Assembly: GCA_910575725.1 (NCBI GenBank)
Contig: CAJTFE010000003.1
Coordinates: 62,001 to 126,000, forward strand
DNA from: Clostridia bacterium
GTDB taxonomy: Bacteria; Bacillota; Clostridia; Lachnospirales; Lachnospiraceae
Length of the DNA stretch: 64,000 bases
Direction: 5' to 3'
The notes under the pieces were generated by a model. The model did not search any database. It saw only the letters and a program-made list of their open reading frames with translations, and had not been told where the DNA came from. The position numbers were made by a program, and so were the translations under genes. Within the stretch, counting starts at the first letter, position 1. Each line of letters opens with the position of its first letter. Of the stretch, positions 25,045-35,012 are shown in pieces.

Positions 25045-26631
25045 CTATACCAATATCTTTTCAATTTTACAAGTATGCTTCCGCTTCCCAGCGCCGGTAT
25101 CTTTGTCATATCCGATTCCTACCAGCAGCACCTCACCGCCAAAACCTTTTAATGCCTCCGGATATTGTTTCTCCCTAATCTGAGCAATGGCGCCATTTGC
25201 CGACTGATTCCATTTCAGTTCAATTACCAGAGCCGGCATCATGGAATTCTTTTTGGGCAGGTAAACGAGATCCGCATAACCATCTCCTGCCGGAAGCTCC
25301 TCAAACTTCAGATAGTGATCTCTGTAGCTGAAATATGCCAGTTTGATCACACTGCGCAGAGCCTGTTCGTTGTTATAAAAAAGAATCGCCGTTTCCTCTG
25401 CGTGAATTTTTTCAATCTGAGCCGCCACCGCCTCTTCATTTTTATGAATCGTGTCATAGAACAACTGATCGCTCTCACGAACACGCCGGATACTCTCATC
25501 CCGCTTCACTCCACGAATAGCCCGGGCAAATTCCATACGTATCTCTTCATTCGGAATCCGTACCGTTCGGGTTTCCTCGTTATAGGAAAGATAACCCAGA
25601 TGAATCAATAGTGTCAGCACATCATCCCGATCCCGGAAAGTAACCAAATCATTAGAAAAGCCATTGGTATCCACTGAAATCTCAATGCCGCCAAGAAGCT
25701 GAGCTACCGTTCTGGACAATCCGTCAAAATCCAGACCAATGTATTCCATTAAGCTTTTGGATGCCGATGTTTCAGTCCAATAAGAGCGAAAGCGATGCTC
25801 ATATAAAGCCCGCATAACAGAGTTTGGATTATAGATGGAACCAATTTCCTCCAATATATATCCGTCATACCATTGCTTCATTGTTAAAAAATCACTCTTA
25901 TACTCTTCACAAAGTTCTTGTGCTTCCTTTTCTGTAAATCCCACATATTCCGCAAAAGCTCCGGGGTAAACCATCGTGAATTCCCGAAAATCCGAGATGG
26001 CCGACTGTGAACCGTCCTTTCGAATAGGAAGTATCCCTGTCATATAGGCGGCCGCAAAAATCCGATCCGTGGTACCGCTTCCTTTAAACAAAGTACGGAG
26101 GAATTGAAGATACATCTTCTGGATCTCCGGCATTTCCCGTATTGGGGCATCCCACTCATCAATAAGCATAATAAATTTATTGCCGGTAAGCTCCGCCGCC
26201 AGAAGCAGCGTCTCATCAAAGGCTCTGCCCTCTTTTAATTCCGGATAAGCGTCCAACAGCTCCTCTGTCACCCCATTCTCAATAAAAGACAGGATATCCT
26301 GCGGTGCAGCCTTTCCCATAATATTGGTCATGTCAAGATAGATCACATCATACTTGTTCAAATGCTGCTGATAGCTGCCATTTAGCTTTTTATCTACAGC
26401 AATGGCAAGATCGCAGAATAATTCGGAAGAATCGCAGCCCTTATCATAATAGGCACACAACATCTGAGCTGCAAAGGATTTCCCGAAACGCCTGGGCCTG
26501 CTGACACAAGTCAGTTTCTGCTTTGTTCCTATTGTACGGTTAATCAAGCTGATTAGGCCGGATTTATCCACATAACGACTGTTTCTTATCTCTTGAAATC
26601 CACTGTTTCCCGGATTTAAATAAATCCCCAT
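25045..26631 (-). CDS. DUF1703 / AAA-ATPase-like protein with PD-(D/E)XK-type C-terminus
   Basis: A 528-residue protein of a family abundant in gut Bacteroidetes and Clostridia. The N-terminal AAA-ATPase-like domain has RPRRFGKSFAAQMLCAYYD, a modified P-loop, and FIMLIDEWDAPI, a Walker-B-like strand. The C-terminus (GDGYADLVYLPKKNSMMPAL then VIELKWNQ) matches the D-x(n)-ExK layout of PD-(D/E)XK nucleases. The cellular role is unknown; a mobile or defence-linked function has been suggested from context only. It stands alone here with a weak ribosome-binding site (GAGGGG). Confidence 0.82.
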   Translation of the reverse strand: MGIYLNPGNSGFQEIRNSRYVDKSGLISLINRTIGTKQKLTCVSRPRRFGKSFAAQMLCAYYDKGCDSSELFCDLAIAVDKKLNGSYQQHLNKYDVIYLDMTNIMGKAAPQDILSFIENGVTEELLDAYPELKEGRAFDETLLLAAELTGNKFIMLIDEWDAPIREMPEIQKMYLQFLRTLFKGSGTTDRIFAAAYMTGILPIRKDGSQSAISDFREFTMVYPGAFAEYVGFTEKEAQELCEEYKSDFLTMKQWYDGYILEEIGSIYNPNSVMRALYEHRFRSYWTETSASKSLMEYIGLDFDGLSRTVAQLLGGIEISVDTNGFSNDLVTFRDRDDVLTLLIHLGYLSYNEETRTVRIPNEEIRMEFARAIRGVKRDESIRRVRESDQLFYDTIHKNEEAVAAQIEKIHAEETAILFYNNEQALRSVIKLAYFSYRDHYLKFEELPAGDGYADLVYLPKKNSMMPALVIELKWNQSANGAIAQIREKQYPEALKGFGGEVLLVGIGYDKDTGAGKRKHTCKIEKILV

Positions 26632-26787
26632 TTTTTAGGCCCCTCTATTCCAAACGTATCCTATGGATCACTTTAACTCAATTTCAGCCTATCACAAAAC
26701 TCCCGAAATAACAAGGCATTAACCGGCAGCATTGCAGACACCGACACCCCGGAGGCGGATATTGTCTCTGTCAGAATTGCCGGGCTT

Positions 26788-28272
26788 TTAGGTAAAAAGA
26801 GACGGCTGTATCACATCAAACAATTCCTTCACTGCCGGATAAATACGGCAAAACTTCTGGTACTGCTTTTCATAGCGGGCTGCATTCTCGGGAATCGGCT
26901 CCACGGTATCCACAATCTTCACAATTTTTTCAGCCGCCTCTTCCACGCTTGCATACTCGCCGCAGGCCACAGCTGCCAGCATGGCGCCCCCCATAGCCGG
27001 CCCTTCTTCGCTCTCGGGAATGTCTACCTTAATGTTGAAGATATCCGCAATCATCTGCCGCCACAGGGGGCTCTTGGCTCCTCCGCCGCAGATCTTGGTG
27101 CGTTCAATCTGAATTCCCAGGGACTTGGCCACCTCAAAGGAATCACGGAGCGCAAAAGCCACGCCCTCCAAAACCGCCTGGGTCATATCCTCTCTTGTGG
27201 TGTCCATGGTCATTCCCATAAAGGTTCCCCGTGCATTGGGATTATTGTGAGGACTGCGCTCACCCATCAGATAAGGCAGGAAAAATACGTTATTTCTGCC
27301 AAGCTCCTTAATCCCTGTCTGCTCCCCTGCGTAATCCTTGGTCTTGAGAATCTCATCCATCCACCACTTATTGCAGGAAGCAGCGCTTAACATACAGCCC
27401 ATCAGGTGGAAATGTCCGTCCGCATGGGCAAAGGAGTGCAGGGCATTGTTAGCGTCCACCCCGAACTTTTCGCTGGAAATGAAAATGGTTCCCGAGGTTC
27501 CCAGGGAAATGTTGCAGCTTCCGTCCCCTACGGTTCCCGTTCCAACTGCTGCAGCGGCATTGTCTCCGGCTCCGGCTGCAATCTTTACCTCCTCGGAAAG
27601 ACCAAGCTCTGCCGCAAGTTCCGGCTTTAAGGTTCCCACCGCCTCGTAGCTCTCGAATATCTTCGGAAGCTGGCTCTCCTTCACGCCGCAGATGTCCAGC
27701 ATTTCCTTAGACCAGCATTTATTCTTCACATCAAAGAGCAGCATACCGGAAGCGTCCGACACATCCGTACAGAAGGTTCCCGACAGACGATAGGCCAGAT
27801 AATCCTTAGGAAGCATCAGCTTCTCGATCCGGGCAAAGTTCTCCGGCTCCTGATTTTTCACCCAGAGTACCTTGGGCGCAGTAAAGCCTGCAAAGGCGAT
27901 ATTGGCAGTATATTCGGACAGCTTATCCTTTCCAATCTCCTGATTGAGGTAATCCGTCTCTTTTGCGGTTCTTCCGTCATTCCAGAGGATGGCCGGACGT
28001 ATCACCTGGTCGTCCTTATCCAGAATCACAAGGCCGTGCATCTGGCCGCCGAAGCTGATTCCGGCTACCTGGGATTTGTCGCAGTCAGCGATAAGCTCCT
28101 TCAAGCCCTCTACCGCTCCTGTGTACCAGTCCTCCGGATTCTGCTCGGACCAGCCCGGGTTAGGGAAATACAGGGGATATTCCCTGGATACGATTTTTTG
28201 AATCTTTCCTGCGCCGTCCATCAGCAGCAGCTTCACTGCCGAGGTTCCCAGGTCAATTCCAATGTATAGCAT
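26788..28272 (-). CDS. xylB: Xylulokinase
   Basis: A 494-residue FGGY kinase, standard length for XylB. It starts MLYIGIDLGTSAVKLLLMDG, includes GISFGGQMHGLV, LPKDYLAYRLSG, DVSDASGMLLFD, GAGDNAAAAVGTG and GERSPHNNPNARG, and ends with the ATP-site CGGGAKSPLWRQMIADIFN. It phosphorylates D-xylulose to xylulose-5-phosphate in the cytoplasm. It is the last gene of the DUF4867, isomerase, xylB operon, 160 bp after the isomerase, with a GC-rich hairpin in between. AGGAGG precedes the ATG at 28272. Confidence 0.93.
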   Translation of the reverse strand: MLYIGIDLGTSAVKLLLMDGAGKIQKIVSREYPLYFPNPGWSEQNPEDWYTGAVEGLKELIADCDKSQVAGISFGGQMHGLVILDKDDQVIRPAILWNDGRTAKETDYLNQEIGKDKLSEYTANIAFAGFTAPKVLWVKNQEPENFARIEKLMLPKDYLAYRLSGTFCTDVSDASGMLLFDVKNKCWSKEMLDICGVKESQLPKIFESYEAVGTLKPELAAELGLSEEVKIAAGAGDNAAAAVGTGTVGDGSCNISLGTSGTIFISSEKFGVDANNALHSFAHADGHFHLMGCMLSAASCNKWWMDEILKTKDYAGEQTGIKELGRNNVFFLPYLMGERSPHNNPNARGTFMGMTMDTTREDMTQAVLEGVAFALRDSFEVAKSLGIQIERTKICGGGAKSPLWRQMIADIFNIKVDIPESEEGPAMGGAMLAAVACGEYASVEEAAEKIVKIVDTVEPIPENAARYEKQYQKFCRIYPAVKELFDVIQPSLFT

Positions 28273-28362
28273 AAACGCCTCCTATTCCTGCCTGATAAAC
28301 AGCTTTATCAAACATAAAGTAATTTGTTATAAATTGTACCATTTTTATCGTTATCCTACAAT

Positions 28363-28386
28363 GCCTGCCCCTAAAAAAGGGCAGGC
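28363..28386. other. Intercistronic hairpin between isomerase and xylB
   Basis: GCCTGCCC and GGGCAGGC form a perfect 8-bp stem with an A/T-rich 8-nt loop. No T run follows on the minus strand, so full termination before xylB is unlikely. Confidence 0.5.
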
Positions 28387-28432
28387 CTGTCTCGTTCCAT
28401 TTACAATTTATTCCAATGCCGGATTTCCTATT

Positions 28433-29917
28433 TTATCCAAAAGGATTCTCCGTCTTATAAAGCATTCCTTTCGGCTGATTAAAGCCCAGCTCATCCGGCT
28501 CTACGCCCAGATACTTGAACACCTCAAACAGCGCTTTTCCGTAATGGCCGAAGGCCACGGCGCCGTGGTGGGGATAATTCCCCTCAATAAGTACATGGCG
28601 GTAGAAGCGTCCCATCTCCGGAATGGCAAAGATTCCGATAGCGCCGAAGGAACGTGTCGCAACGGGAAGCACCTCGCCCTGTGCCACGTAAGCCCGGAGC
28701 TTGCAGTCGGCTGTGCTCTGGAGACGGAAGAAGGTAATATCACCAGGCACGATATCCCCCTCCAGGGTTCCCTGGGTTACCTCTTCCGGCAGGCTTCTTG
28801 CCATAATCAGCTGATACTTCATGGAGCAGAAGGACAGCTTCTTAGAGCAGGTATTGCCGCAGTGGAAGCCCATAAAGGTATCCTTGTGGGTATAATCGTA
28901 CTTGTCTGCGATCTCTTCCTTATAAATGTCAGCCGGAACCGTATTGTTGATGTCAAGGAGGGTCACCGCATCCTGGCTTATGCAGGTTCCGATAAACTCG
29001 CTGAGAGCTCCGTAGATGTCTACCTCGCAGGATACAGGGATGCCCCGTCCGGTAAGGCGGCTGTTCACATAGCAGGGAACGAAGCCGAACTGGGTCTGGA
29101 AGGCGGGCCAGCATTTTCCTGCGATGGCGACATATTTCCGATAGCCCTTGTGCTCCTCCACCCAGTCCAGGAGGGTCAGCTCGTACTGGGCCAGCTTGGA
29201 GAGAATCTGAGGCTTCTGGTTGCCCTCGCCCAGCTCTTCCTCCATATCCTTCACCACATCGGGAATCCGGGGATCGTCCGCATGCTTATTGAATGCCTCA
29301 AAGAGATCCAGCTCAGAGTTCTCTTCAATCTCTACGCCCAGGTTGTAGAGCTGCTTGATGGGCGCATTGCAGGCCAGGAAGTTTAAGGGTCTCGGCCCGA
29401 AGCTGATGATCTTGAGGCTGCCAAGTCCCACAATGGCACGGGCGATGGGAAGGAACTCATGGATCATATCGGCGCATTCCTCGGCTGTTCCCACCGGGTA
29501 CTCGGGAATGTAAGCCCGGACGTTGCGGAGCTTTAAGTTATAGCTTGCGTTCAGCATGCCGCAGTAAGCGTCGCCCCGGCCCTGGATCAAGGAATCTCCC
29601 GATTCCTCGGCTGCCGCCACGAACATTACGGGGCCGTCAAAATGCTTTGCCAGAAGCGTTTCGGAAATCTCCGGCCCGAAGTTGCCCAGGTAAACGGCCA
29701 GGGCATCGCAGCCGGCCTTCTTTACGTCCTCAAGGGCCTGCACCATATGGATCTCGCTCTCTACGATACAGATGGGACATTCGTAAATGTCTGCTGCTTC
29801 GTATTTTTCTTCATAAGCCTTTACCAGGGCTTTTCTTCGGTTTACGGACAGAGACTCAGGAAAACAGTCTCTGCTCACTGCTACAATTCCGATTTTTACG
29901 GATGGAATATTAATCAT
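28433..29917 (-). CDS. L-fucose/L-arabinose isomerase family protein
   Basis: A 494-residue ketol-isomerase-family protein. The ATG at 29917 follows AGGAGG; codons upstream only translate the repeat at 29931. It begins SVKIGIVAVSRDCFPESLS and has SYNLKLRNVRAYIPEYPVGT, FGFVPCYVNSRLTGRGIPVS, GFHCGNTCSKKLSF and the C-terminal GNYPHHGAVAFGHYGKALFE, where His residues probably help bind metal or sugar. Next to xylB and DUF4867 and downstream of a ChvE-like importer, it probably makes a ketose that XylB phosphorylates. D-arabinose, L-fucose or L-arabinose are all possible substrates. Confidence 0.82.
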   Translation of the reverse strand: MINIPSVKIGIVAVSRDCFPESLSVNRRKALVKAYEEKYEAADIYECPICIVESEIHMVQALEDVKKAGCDALAVYLGNFGPEISETLLAKHFDGPVMFVAAAEESGDSLIQGRGDAYCGMLNASYNLKLRNVRAYIPEYPVGTAEECADMIHEFLPIARAIVGLGSLKIISFGPRPLNFLACNAPIKQLYNLGVEIEENSELDLFEAFNKHADDPRIPDVVKDMEEELGEGNQKPQILSKLAQYELTLLDWVEEHKGYRKYVAIAGKCWPAFQTQFGFVPCYVNSRLTGRGIPVSCEVDIYGALSEFIGTCISQDAVTLLDINNTVPADIYKEEIADKYDYTHKDTFMGFHCGNTCSKKLSFCSMKYQLIMARSLPEEVTQGTLEGDIVPGDITFFRLQSTADCKLRAYVAQGEVLPVATRSFGAIGIFAIPEMGRFYRHVLIEGNYPHHGAVAFGHYGKALFEVFKYLGVEPDELGFNQPKGMLYKTENPFG

Positions 29918-29930
29918 ATTATACCTCCTA

Positions 29931-29982
29931 ATTCCAGTTCCGTAATATCCTTCACGAAACACTGGTCTGAAGGATATTACTG
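29931..29982 (-). repeat. Palindromic 5'-UTR repeat, copy E (short form)
   Basis: A 52-nt version that keeps only the outer arms (CAGTAATATCCTTCAG and GAAGGATATTACGGAACTG on the minus strand) and lacks the inner hairpin. It ends at the Shine-Dalgarno of the isomerase gene. Confidence 0.75.
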
Positions 29983-29989
29983 TTTATTG

Positions 29990-30607
29990 TTACACTTTCA
30001 GATTCTCCCCTTTGAGCCCCACAAAAGCTCCGCCTGCGCCCAGGCCTGATTCCTCGTGGGCAATGAGCCATTTGTTTCTGGCTGTCAGCAGTTTTTCTTC
30101 TGCGGATTCTCCTGTCAGTATGGGAGGCTCTGTATTCGTTCCCCTGGGGAGAATGATAACCACCCGGAACCCCTCTTCCTTCAGATTGCAGGGCGCATAG
30201 TGAAGGGTTGTGGCATAGAGCTCTACCGCACAGCCTGCCGGAGCTTCGAATGCCTCCATCTTAGAGGTATCGTATGTAAAGTCTGCCTCCACATCCTGCT
30301 GCATGCCTACGATTAAAACAGCGCCGGCAAGAGGAATATTAATCTCCGAATTGCGGTGATACTCCACCGCGTTCAGCGTGTGGTTATTGCCGTTGCAATA
30401 GCCTATCTGGATAGGCATTCCGCCGTAAACGCTGTTTTCCAGCATATGGAATTCCTCACACGCCTCCAGCTTTGGAGCAGATGCCACATAAACCACGTCC
30501 TGCGGCATAGGCGTTCCCTCCAGACGCTTCAGCAAATCCGGCACCTTGATATCCAGTACTCTCCCGTATTTCTGAAACTCTTTATCTGTTACTTTTTTTA
30601 TCTGCAT
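29990..30607 (-). CDS. DUF4867 family protein
   Basis: A 205-residue protein recognised as DUF4867: opening MQIKKVTDKEFQKYGRVL, central LEACEEFHMLENSVYGGMPI then QIGYCNGNNHTLNAVEYH, and FEAPAGCAVELYATTLHYAP then GFRVVIILPRGTN. The His/Glu pattern and strand-rich build resemble a cupin. The family is regularly found beside sugar isomerases and kinases in Clostridia, but no activity is established to my knowledge. It is the first gene of the isomerase and xylB operon with a XylR-like operator 22 bp upstream of the start. Confidence 0.8.
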   Translation of the reverse strand: MQIKKVTDKEFQKYGRVLDIKVPDLLKRLEGTPMPQDVVYVASAPKLEACEEFHMLENSVYGGMPIQIGYCNGNNHTLNAVEYHRNSEINIPLAGAVLIVGMQQDVEADFTYDTSKMEAFEAPAGCAVELYATTLHYAPCNLKEEGFRVVIILPRGTNTEPPILTGESAEEKLLTARNKWLIAHEESGLGAGGAFVGLKGENLKV

Positions 30608-30628
30608 TGGGTTCTCCTTTCATCCATA

Positions 30629-30647
30629 TAGTTCAGTTACTAAACTA
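30629..30647 (-). promoter_or_regulatory. Putative ROK/XylR-type operator, site 2
   Basis: TAGTTTAGTAACTGAACTA on the minus strand, a 19-bp near-perfect palindrome, just upstream of the DUF4867 start and downstream of a TACTAT-like -10. Confidence 0.55.
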
Positions 30648-30732
30648 ACCATTTCTATAGTAACACCAGGCCAGATGAAATGCAAGTATTTTAAGGGAGC
30701 TGCCGCAAAATAAGCCGGCTGCCATTTTAAAA

Positions 30733-31908
30733 TTACTTCTGCGCTCCCTTCTTGGAAACCACGTCAAAGATAACCGCCGCCAGAAGCACAAGTCCCTTTA
30801 CCACTCTCTGATAGTTGGCATCCACGCCCATGATGCTCATGCCCAGGTTGATAACACCCATCAGAATAGCGCCCACAATAACCCCGGGAACGGTTCCGAC
30901 GCCGCCGTAAGCGGAAGCGCCGCCGATGAAGCAGGAACCGATGGCATCCATCTCATAGTTCTGTCCATAGGTAGGCTGTGCAGAGGTCATACGGGCGATG
31001 GTCAGCATGCCGGCCAGGGCGGACAGGAAGCCCATGTTCAGGTAAGCGATAAAATATACCTTATCCGTATTGATACCGGAAAGCTTGGTGGCCTTCTCAT
31101 TTCCTCCCACCGCATAGAAGTAACGGCCTGTGGTCGTGTTGGAAGTAATATATCCGTAAACAAGAACCACAATCAGCACCCACAGAAGGGCGGAAGGAAT
31201 TCCCTTATACCTGGACAGCTTGTAGGCAAATGCCAGGATCACGGCCGAAATCAGAACAGTCTTAACAAGCATACCGGAAATGGGATCTACCTCATAGCCC
31301 TTTTTCACACGGCTCATGCGCCCCTTCACCTGAAGCAGCACGTAAATGACAACAGCGAGAATACCTGCCAGCATACAGGTGAGATTGAAGCCCTCCACCC
31401 CGAAGAAGTCCGGCACAAAGCAGTTGGCGCCGCCGCCGAAGATTTTGATAAAGGCCTCGGAATTCAAGGATACGGTCAGTCCGTTCAATACCACGTTGGA
31501 CAAGCCGCGGAATACAAGCATCCCGGAAAGTGTGGTGATAAAGGGCGGAATCCGCACAAATGCGATCCAGTAGCCCTGCCATGCGCCGATCAAGGTTCCG
31601 ATAACCAGCATGGCAATCACGGCCACGCCCATATTCATCTTAAAATTCTCCATCAGCACGGCGCCCACCGCACCTACAAAGCAGACAACAGAACCCACGG
31701 AAAGGTCGATGTTACCTCCGGTCAGGATGCAGAGCAGCATACCCGTGGCCAGCACGAACACGTAAGCGTTCTGGGAAATCAGATTGGAAATATTCTGGGG
31801 AAGCAGAATCTTGCCCCCTGTCTTCCAGGTAAAAAACAGCGTCACCAGGATCAGTACAATAATCATGGTATATTTCTGAAGGACGGCTTTCATATTTGCT
31901 TTATCCAT
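30733..31908 (-). CDS. Sugar ABC transporter permease (GguB/XylH-like)
   Basis: A 391-residue permease, longer than RbsC types, with the signature LTGGNIDLSVGSVVCFVGAV and GGASAYGGVGTVPGVIVG. Length and sequence fit the multiple-monosaccharide importer class (GguB/MmsB, XylH). It pairs with the ATPase encoded just upstream; its ribosome-binding site (AAGGAG) is formed by the last codons of the ATPase gene. Likely substrates are xylose, arabinose, galactose or glucose. Confidence 0.88.
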   Translation of the reverse strand: MDKANMKAVLQKYTMIIVLILVTLFFTWKTGGKILLPQNISNLISQNAYVFVLATGMLLCILTGGNIDLSVGSVVCFVGAVGAVLMENFKMNMGVAVIAMLVIGTLIGAWQGYWIAFVRIPPFITTLSGMLVFRGLSNVVLNGLTVSLNSEAFIKIFGGGANCFVPDFFGVEGFNLTCMLAGILAVVIYVLLQVKGRMSRVKKGYEVDPISGMLVKTVLISAVILAFAYKLSRYKGIPSALLWVLIVVLVYGYITSNTTTGRYFYAVGGNEKATKLSGINTDKVYFIAYLNMGFLSALAGMLTIARMTSAQPTYGQNYEMDAIGSCFIGGASAYGGVGTVPGVIVGAILMGVINLGMSIMGVDANYQRVVKGLVLLAAVIFDVVSKKGAQK

Positions 31909-31913
31909 AATGT

Positions 31914-33452
31914 CTATTCTCCTTTACTTGATTTTAAAATCTGGGCCATAATCCGCTCCTGTGTAGCTTCCTCCGCCTCCAGCTCTCCCACCATTTTCCC
32001 CTCATTCATCACGTAAATGCGGTCGCACATGCCGAGAACCTCGGGCAGCTCGGAGGAAATCATTATCACGGATTTTCCTTCCGCCACCAGACTGTTGATA
32101 ATGCAGTAAATCTCATATTTCGCGCCTACGTCGATACCTCGGGTAGGCTCGTCAAGAATCAAAACATCCGGATCCGCAAACATCCACTTGGCCAGCAGAA
32201 CCTTCTGCTGATTGCCGCCGCTTAGGTTTCCCACATTCTGTTCCACGGTAGGACATTTGGTGTTCAGCTTCTCCTTGTACTCCACGGCAATCTGGTATTC
32301 CTTGTCCTTGTCAATCACGCCCCTGGCGCTGATGCTGTCCAGATTGGCCAGTGTGGTATTTATTTTAATGGGATTGGAGAGAATCAGGCCGTTGCCTTTC
32401 CGGTCTTCCGTCACGTAGGCCAGCTTGCGTTTAATGGCCTCCCGGACGTTTTTCAGCTCCACCTCTTCTCCTGCAAGCTTGAGCGTTCCGGAGATATTCG
32501 TCCCGTAGCTCCGCCCGAAAATACTCATGGCAAGCTCCGTCCGCCCGGCTCCCATAAGGCCGGAGATACCGACCACCTCGCCTTTCCGCACATTCATGGA
32601 CACATTATCCACTACCTTGCGCTCAGTGTAGAGAGGATGGTACACCGTCCAGTCCTTAACCTCCAGATTGATATCTCCAATCTGTTTTTCCGTTCTCTTC
32701 GGGAAACGGTCTGTCAGATCCCGGCCTACCATTCCCTTGATGATCCGATCCTCGCTGATATCGTCCACCGCCTTATCAAGGGTTTCGATGGTAGAGCCGT
32801 CTCGGATCACCGTTATTTTATCTGCTACATAAGAAATCTCATTCAGCTTATGAGAAATAATAATCGAAGTCATACCCTGCTTCTTAAACTCCAGCATCAG
32901 ATCCAGAAGCGCCTGGGAATCCGATTCGTTTAAGGAGGCCGTAGGCTCGTCTAATATCAGCAGCTTTGCATGCTTTGCCAGTGCCTTTGCAATCTCTACA
33001 AGCTGCTGCTTTCCTACACCAATATCCTTGATCAAGGTTCGTGAGGATTCCTTTAACCCTACCTGGCGCAGGTATTTGTCCGCCTGGCCGTAGGTCTCGC
33101 TCCAGTCAATGGCCGCCTTTTTTCCGCGCTCATTTCCAAGAAACATATTTTCCCCGATGGTCATATAGGGTATCAGGGCCAGCTCCTGGTGGATGATAAC
33201 GATGCCTTTTTCTTCACTGTCCTTAATCTTTCCGAACTTGCAAACCTCGCCGTTGTATATGATGTCCCCCTCATAGGTTCCGTAAGGGTAAATGCCGCTT
33301 AAGACGTTCATAAGCGTTGACTTTCCGGCACCGTTCTCCCCTACCAGGGCATGGATCTCGCCCTCTTCTACCTTCAGATTGACGTTGTCAAGTGCCTTGA
33401 CGCCCGGGAATGTTTTGGTGATGCTTTTCATTTCCAATAAAATCTTCGCCAA
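31914..33452 (-). CDS. Sugar ABC transporter ATP-binding protein (GguA/XylG-like)
   Basis: A 512-residue duplicated ATPase: GENGAGKS near residue 37, [30 protein letters not shown] and [11 protein letters not shown]. The start is read as TTG at 33452 ([13 protein letters not shown]), because GGGGG lies 9 bp before it and the in-frame ATG further upstream has no site. It belongs to the GguA/MmsA class and works with the permease and ChvE-like lipoprotein of the same operon. Confidence 0.9.
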   Translation of the reverse strand: MAKILLEMKSITKTFPGVKALDNVNLKVEEGEIHALVGENGAGKSTLMNVLSGIYPYGTYEGDIIYNGEVCKFGKIKDSEEKGIVIIHQELALIPYMTIGENMFLGNERGKKAAIDWSETYGQADKYLRQVGLKESSRTLIKDIGVGKQQLVEIAKALAKHAKLLILDEPTASLNESDSQALLDLMLEFKKQGMTSIIISHKLNEISYVADKITVIRDGSTIETLDKAVDDISEDRIIKGMVGRDLTDRFPKRTEKQIGDINLEVKDWTVYHPLYTERKVVDNVSMNVRKGEVVGISGLMGAGRTELAMSIFGRSYGTNISGTLKLAGEEVELKNVREAIKRKLAYVTEDRKGNGLILSNPIKINTTLANLDSISARGVIDKDKEYQIAVEYKEKLNTKCPTVEQNVGNLSGGNQQKVLLAKWMFADPDVLILDEPTRGIDVGAKYEIYCIINSLVAEGKSVIMISSELPEVLGMCDRIYVMNEGKMVGELEAEEATQERIMAQILKSSKGE

Positions 33453-33541
33453 TTTTAAAATCCCCCTATTCCAGTTCTTTTCCATAGAACAGAACAGGCG
33501 GGAGAATCCCGCCTATTCTCATTTTGCCTCATTTTTGCTGA

Positions 33542-34696
33542 TTACTGAAGATCTGCCTCTGTGTAGTATCCGGAATCAACAAGCAGCTCTTTGTAGTTAT
33601 TCGCATCTGCGAATACCGGCTCGCAAAGATAAGAGGGAACTACGATGGCACCGTTGTCATAAGTCTCGGTATCGTTTACTTCTGCCTCTTCACCCTTCAT
33701 AATGGAATCCACCATCTTTACTACCTGGCTTGCCAGTGTACGGGTATCCTTGAAGATAGACATAGACTGCTTTCCTGCAATCATGTTCTTTACGTTGGCA
33801 ACGTCGCAGTCCTGACCTGTGATAACCGGCCATTCGCCCGTGTAAGCAGCCTCAAGAGCATTGGTTACGCCAAGTGCAGTAGAGTCGTTGGAACAAAGCA
33901 CTACGTCAAGCTTTGTGCCGTCTGCATAGTAGGAAGCAAGGATTGCATCCATTCTGGACTGTGCAGTCTCAGTCGCCCAGTTTGCGGTAGCAACCTCTGC
34001 GAATTCCTTCTGGCCGGACTGGACAACCAGCTTGCCGGACTCAATGTAAGGATTCAGTACGTCCATAGCGCCGCCGTAGAAGAAGTTTGCATTGTTGTCG
34101 CCCGGGTCACCGGTAAAGATCTCAATGTTGAAGGGTCCTTCTGCATTTTCCAGATCCAGAGCCTGTACAATGTACTCGCCCTGCTTCTGGCCTACCATGT
34201 AGTTGTCAAAGGTTGCATAGTAGGTAACTGCGTCAGAGTTCATCAGCAGACGGTCATATGCGATAACCGGAATGTTGGCTTCCTTTGCCTGTGCAAGAAC
34301 CGTTCCGAGAGCGTCGCCGTCGATAGAAGCGATAACCAGAACCTTGCACTCGTTTGCGATCATGGTCTCAATCTGGGATACCATGGTTGCATTGTCATTG
34401 CTTGCATACTGTAAGTCAACGGTGTAGCCTGCCGCCTCCAGCTCAGCCTTCATGTTGGAACCATCCTGATTCCAGCGCTGAAGATCCTTGGTTGGCATCG
34501 CAACGCCTACCAGGCCGCCTTCTCCGCCTGCGCTCTCTGCCGGAGCCTCCGTTTCACCCTCTGCCTGTGCAGGAGCTTCTGTCTCTGTCTCTCCCTCTGC
34601 CGCTGCCGGAGCTTCTGCTTCCTTTGAACCGCAGCCTGCCAGCATGGCTGTTACCATTGCTGCCGCCAGAATAACACTGAGTAATTTTTTCTTCAT
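33542..34696 (-). CDS. Multiple-sugar-binding lipoprotein (ChvE/XylF-like)
   Basis: A 384-residue type I binding protein. MKKKLLSVILAAAMVTAMLAGC is a lipoprotein signal, followed by an acidic Ala/Glu linker and VGVAMPTKDLQRWNQDGSNM, the ChvE/XylF opening. The ATG at 34696 is chosen since GGAGG is 9 bp before it and directly abuts the alternative ATG at 34705. First gene of the importer operon; the promoter region contains operator site 3. Confidence 0.9.
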   Translation of the reverse strand: MKKKLLSVILAAAMVTAMLAGCGSKEAEAPAAAEGETETEAPAQAEGETEAPAESAGGEGGLVGVAMPTKDLQRWNQDGSNMKAELEAAGYTVDLQYASNDNATMVSQIETMIANECKVLVIASIDGDALGTVLAQAKEANIPVIAYDRLLMNSDAVTYYATFDNYMVGQKQGEYIVQALDLENAEGPFNIEIFTGDPGDNNANFFYGGAMDVLNPYIESGKLVVQSGQKEFAEVATANWATETAQSRMDAILASYYADGTKLDVVLCSNDSTALGVTNALEAAYTGEWPVITGQDCDVANVKNMIAGKQSMSIFKDTRTLASQVVKMVDSIMKGEEAEVNDTETYDNGAIVVPSYLCEPVFADANNYKELLVDSGYYTEADLQ

Positions 34697-34795
34697 GTGT
34701 TTCATCCTCCCTATTTGTGTTGTTATTTAGTATATTTGTACTATAACACACCTTATATAGCAATTAATTGTCTACTTTCTTGACAATTTTGTTAT

Positions 34796-34816
34796 TTAAT
34801 TTATTCACTAAACTAA
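34796..34816 (-). promoter_or_regulatory. Putative ROK/XylR-type operator, site 3
   Basis: TTAGTTTAGTGAATAAATTAA on the minus strand, split: TTAGTTTAGTG then AATAAATTAA. It directly follows a TATAAT -10 (34816-34821) for the importer operon, about 100 bp before its start codon, so a bound repressor would block the promoter. Confidence 0.6.
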
Positions 34817-34944
34817 TTATAGCATTTTTTTGCCTTCACAAAGGAAAAGAAGACAATTTTGTCCTAGCAGGAGCTGATTTGTTGCTGTCCACTTTGTGAC
34901 CAGTAACGCTGATTTCGGCAATCTCAGCTATGCCTTTTTAAAGG

Positions 34945-34973
34945 TTGCTCTTTCACAGCGCCCAAGGTATAAT
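34945..34973 (+). promoter_or_regulatory. Promoter of the HAD hydrolase gene
   Basis: TTGCTC (34945-34950) and TATAAT (34968-34973) with a 17-bp spacer, 40 bp before the start codon. Confidence 0.6.
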
Positions 34974-35012
34974 GATTAGGAAGTAAAAATAACAAATTAA
35001 GGGAGAATCTAT

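Noticed and set aside
25045-26631. DUF1703 AAA/PD-(D/E)XK protein as a defence system
   Set aside because: The family is widespread without a proven defence role, and no partner gene is adjacent.
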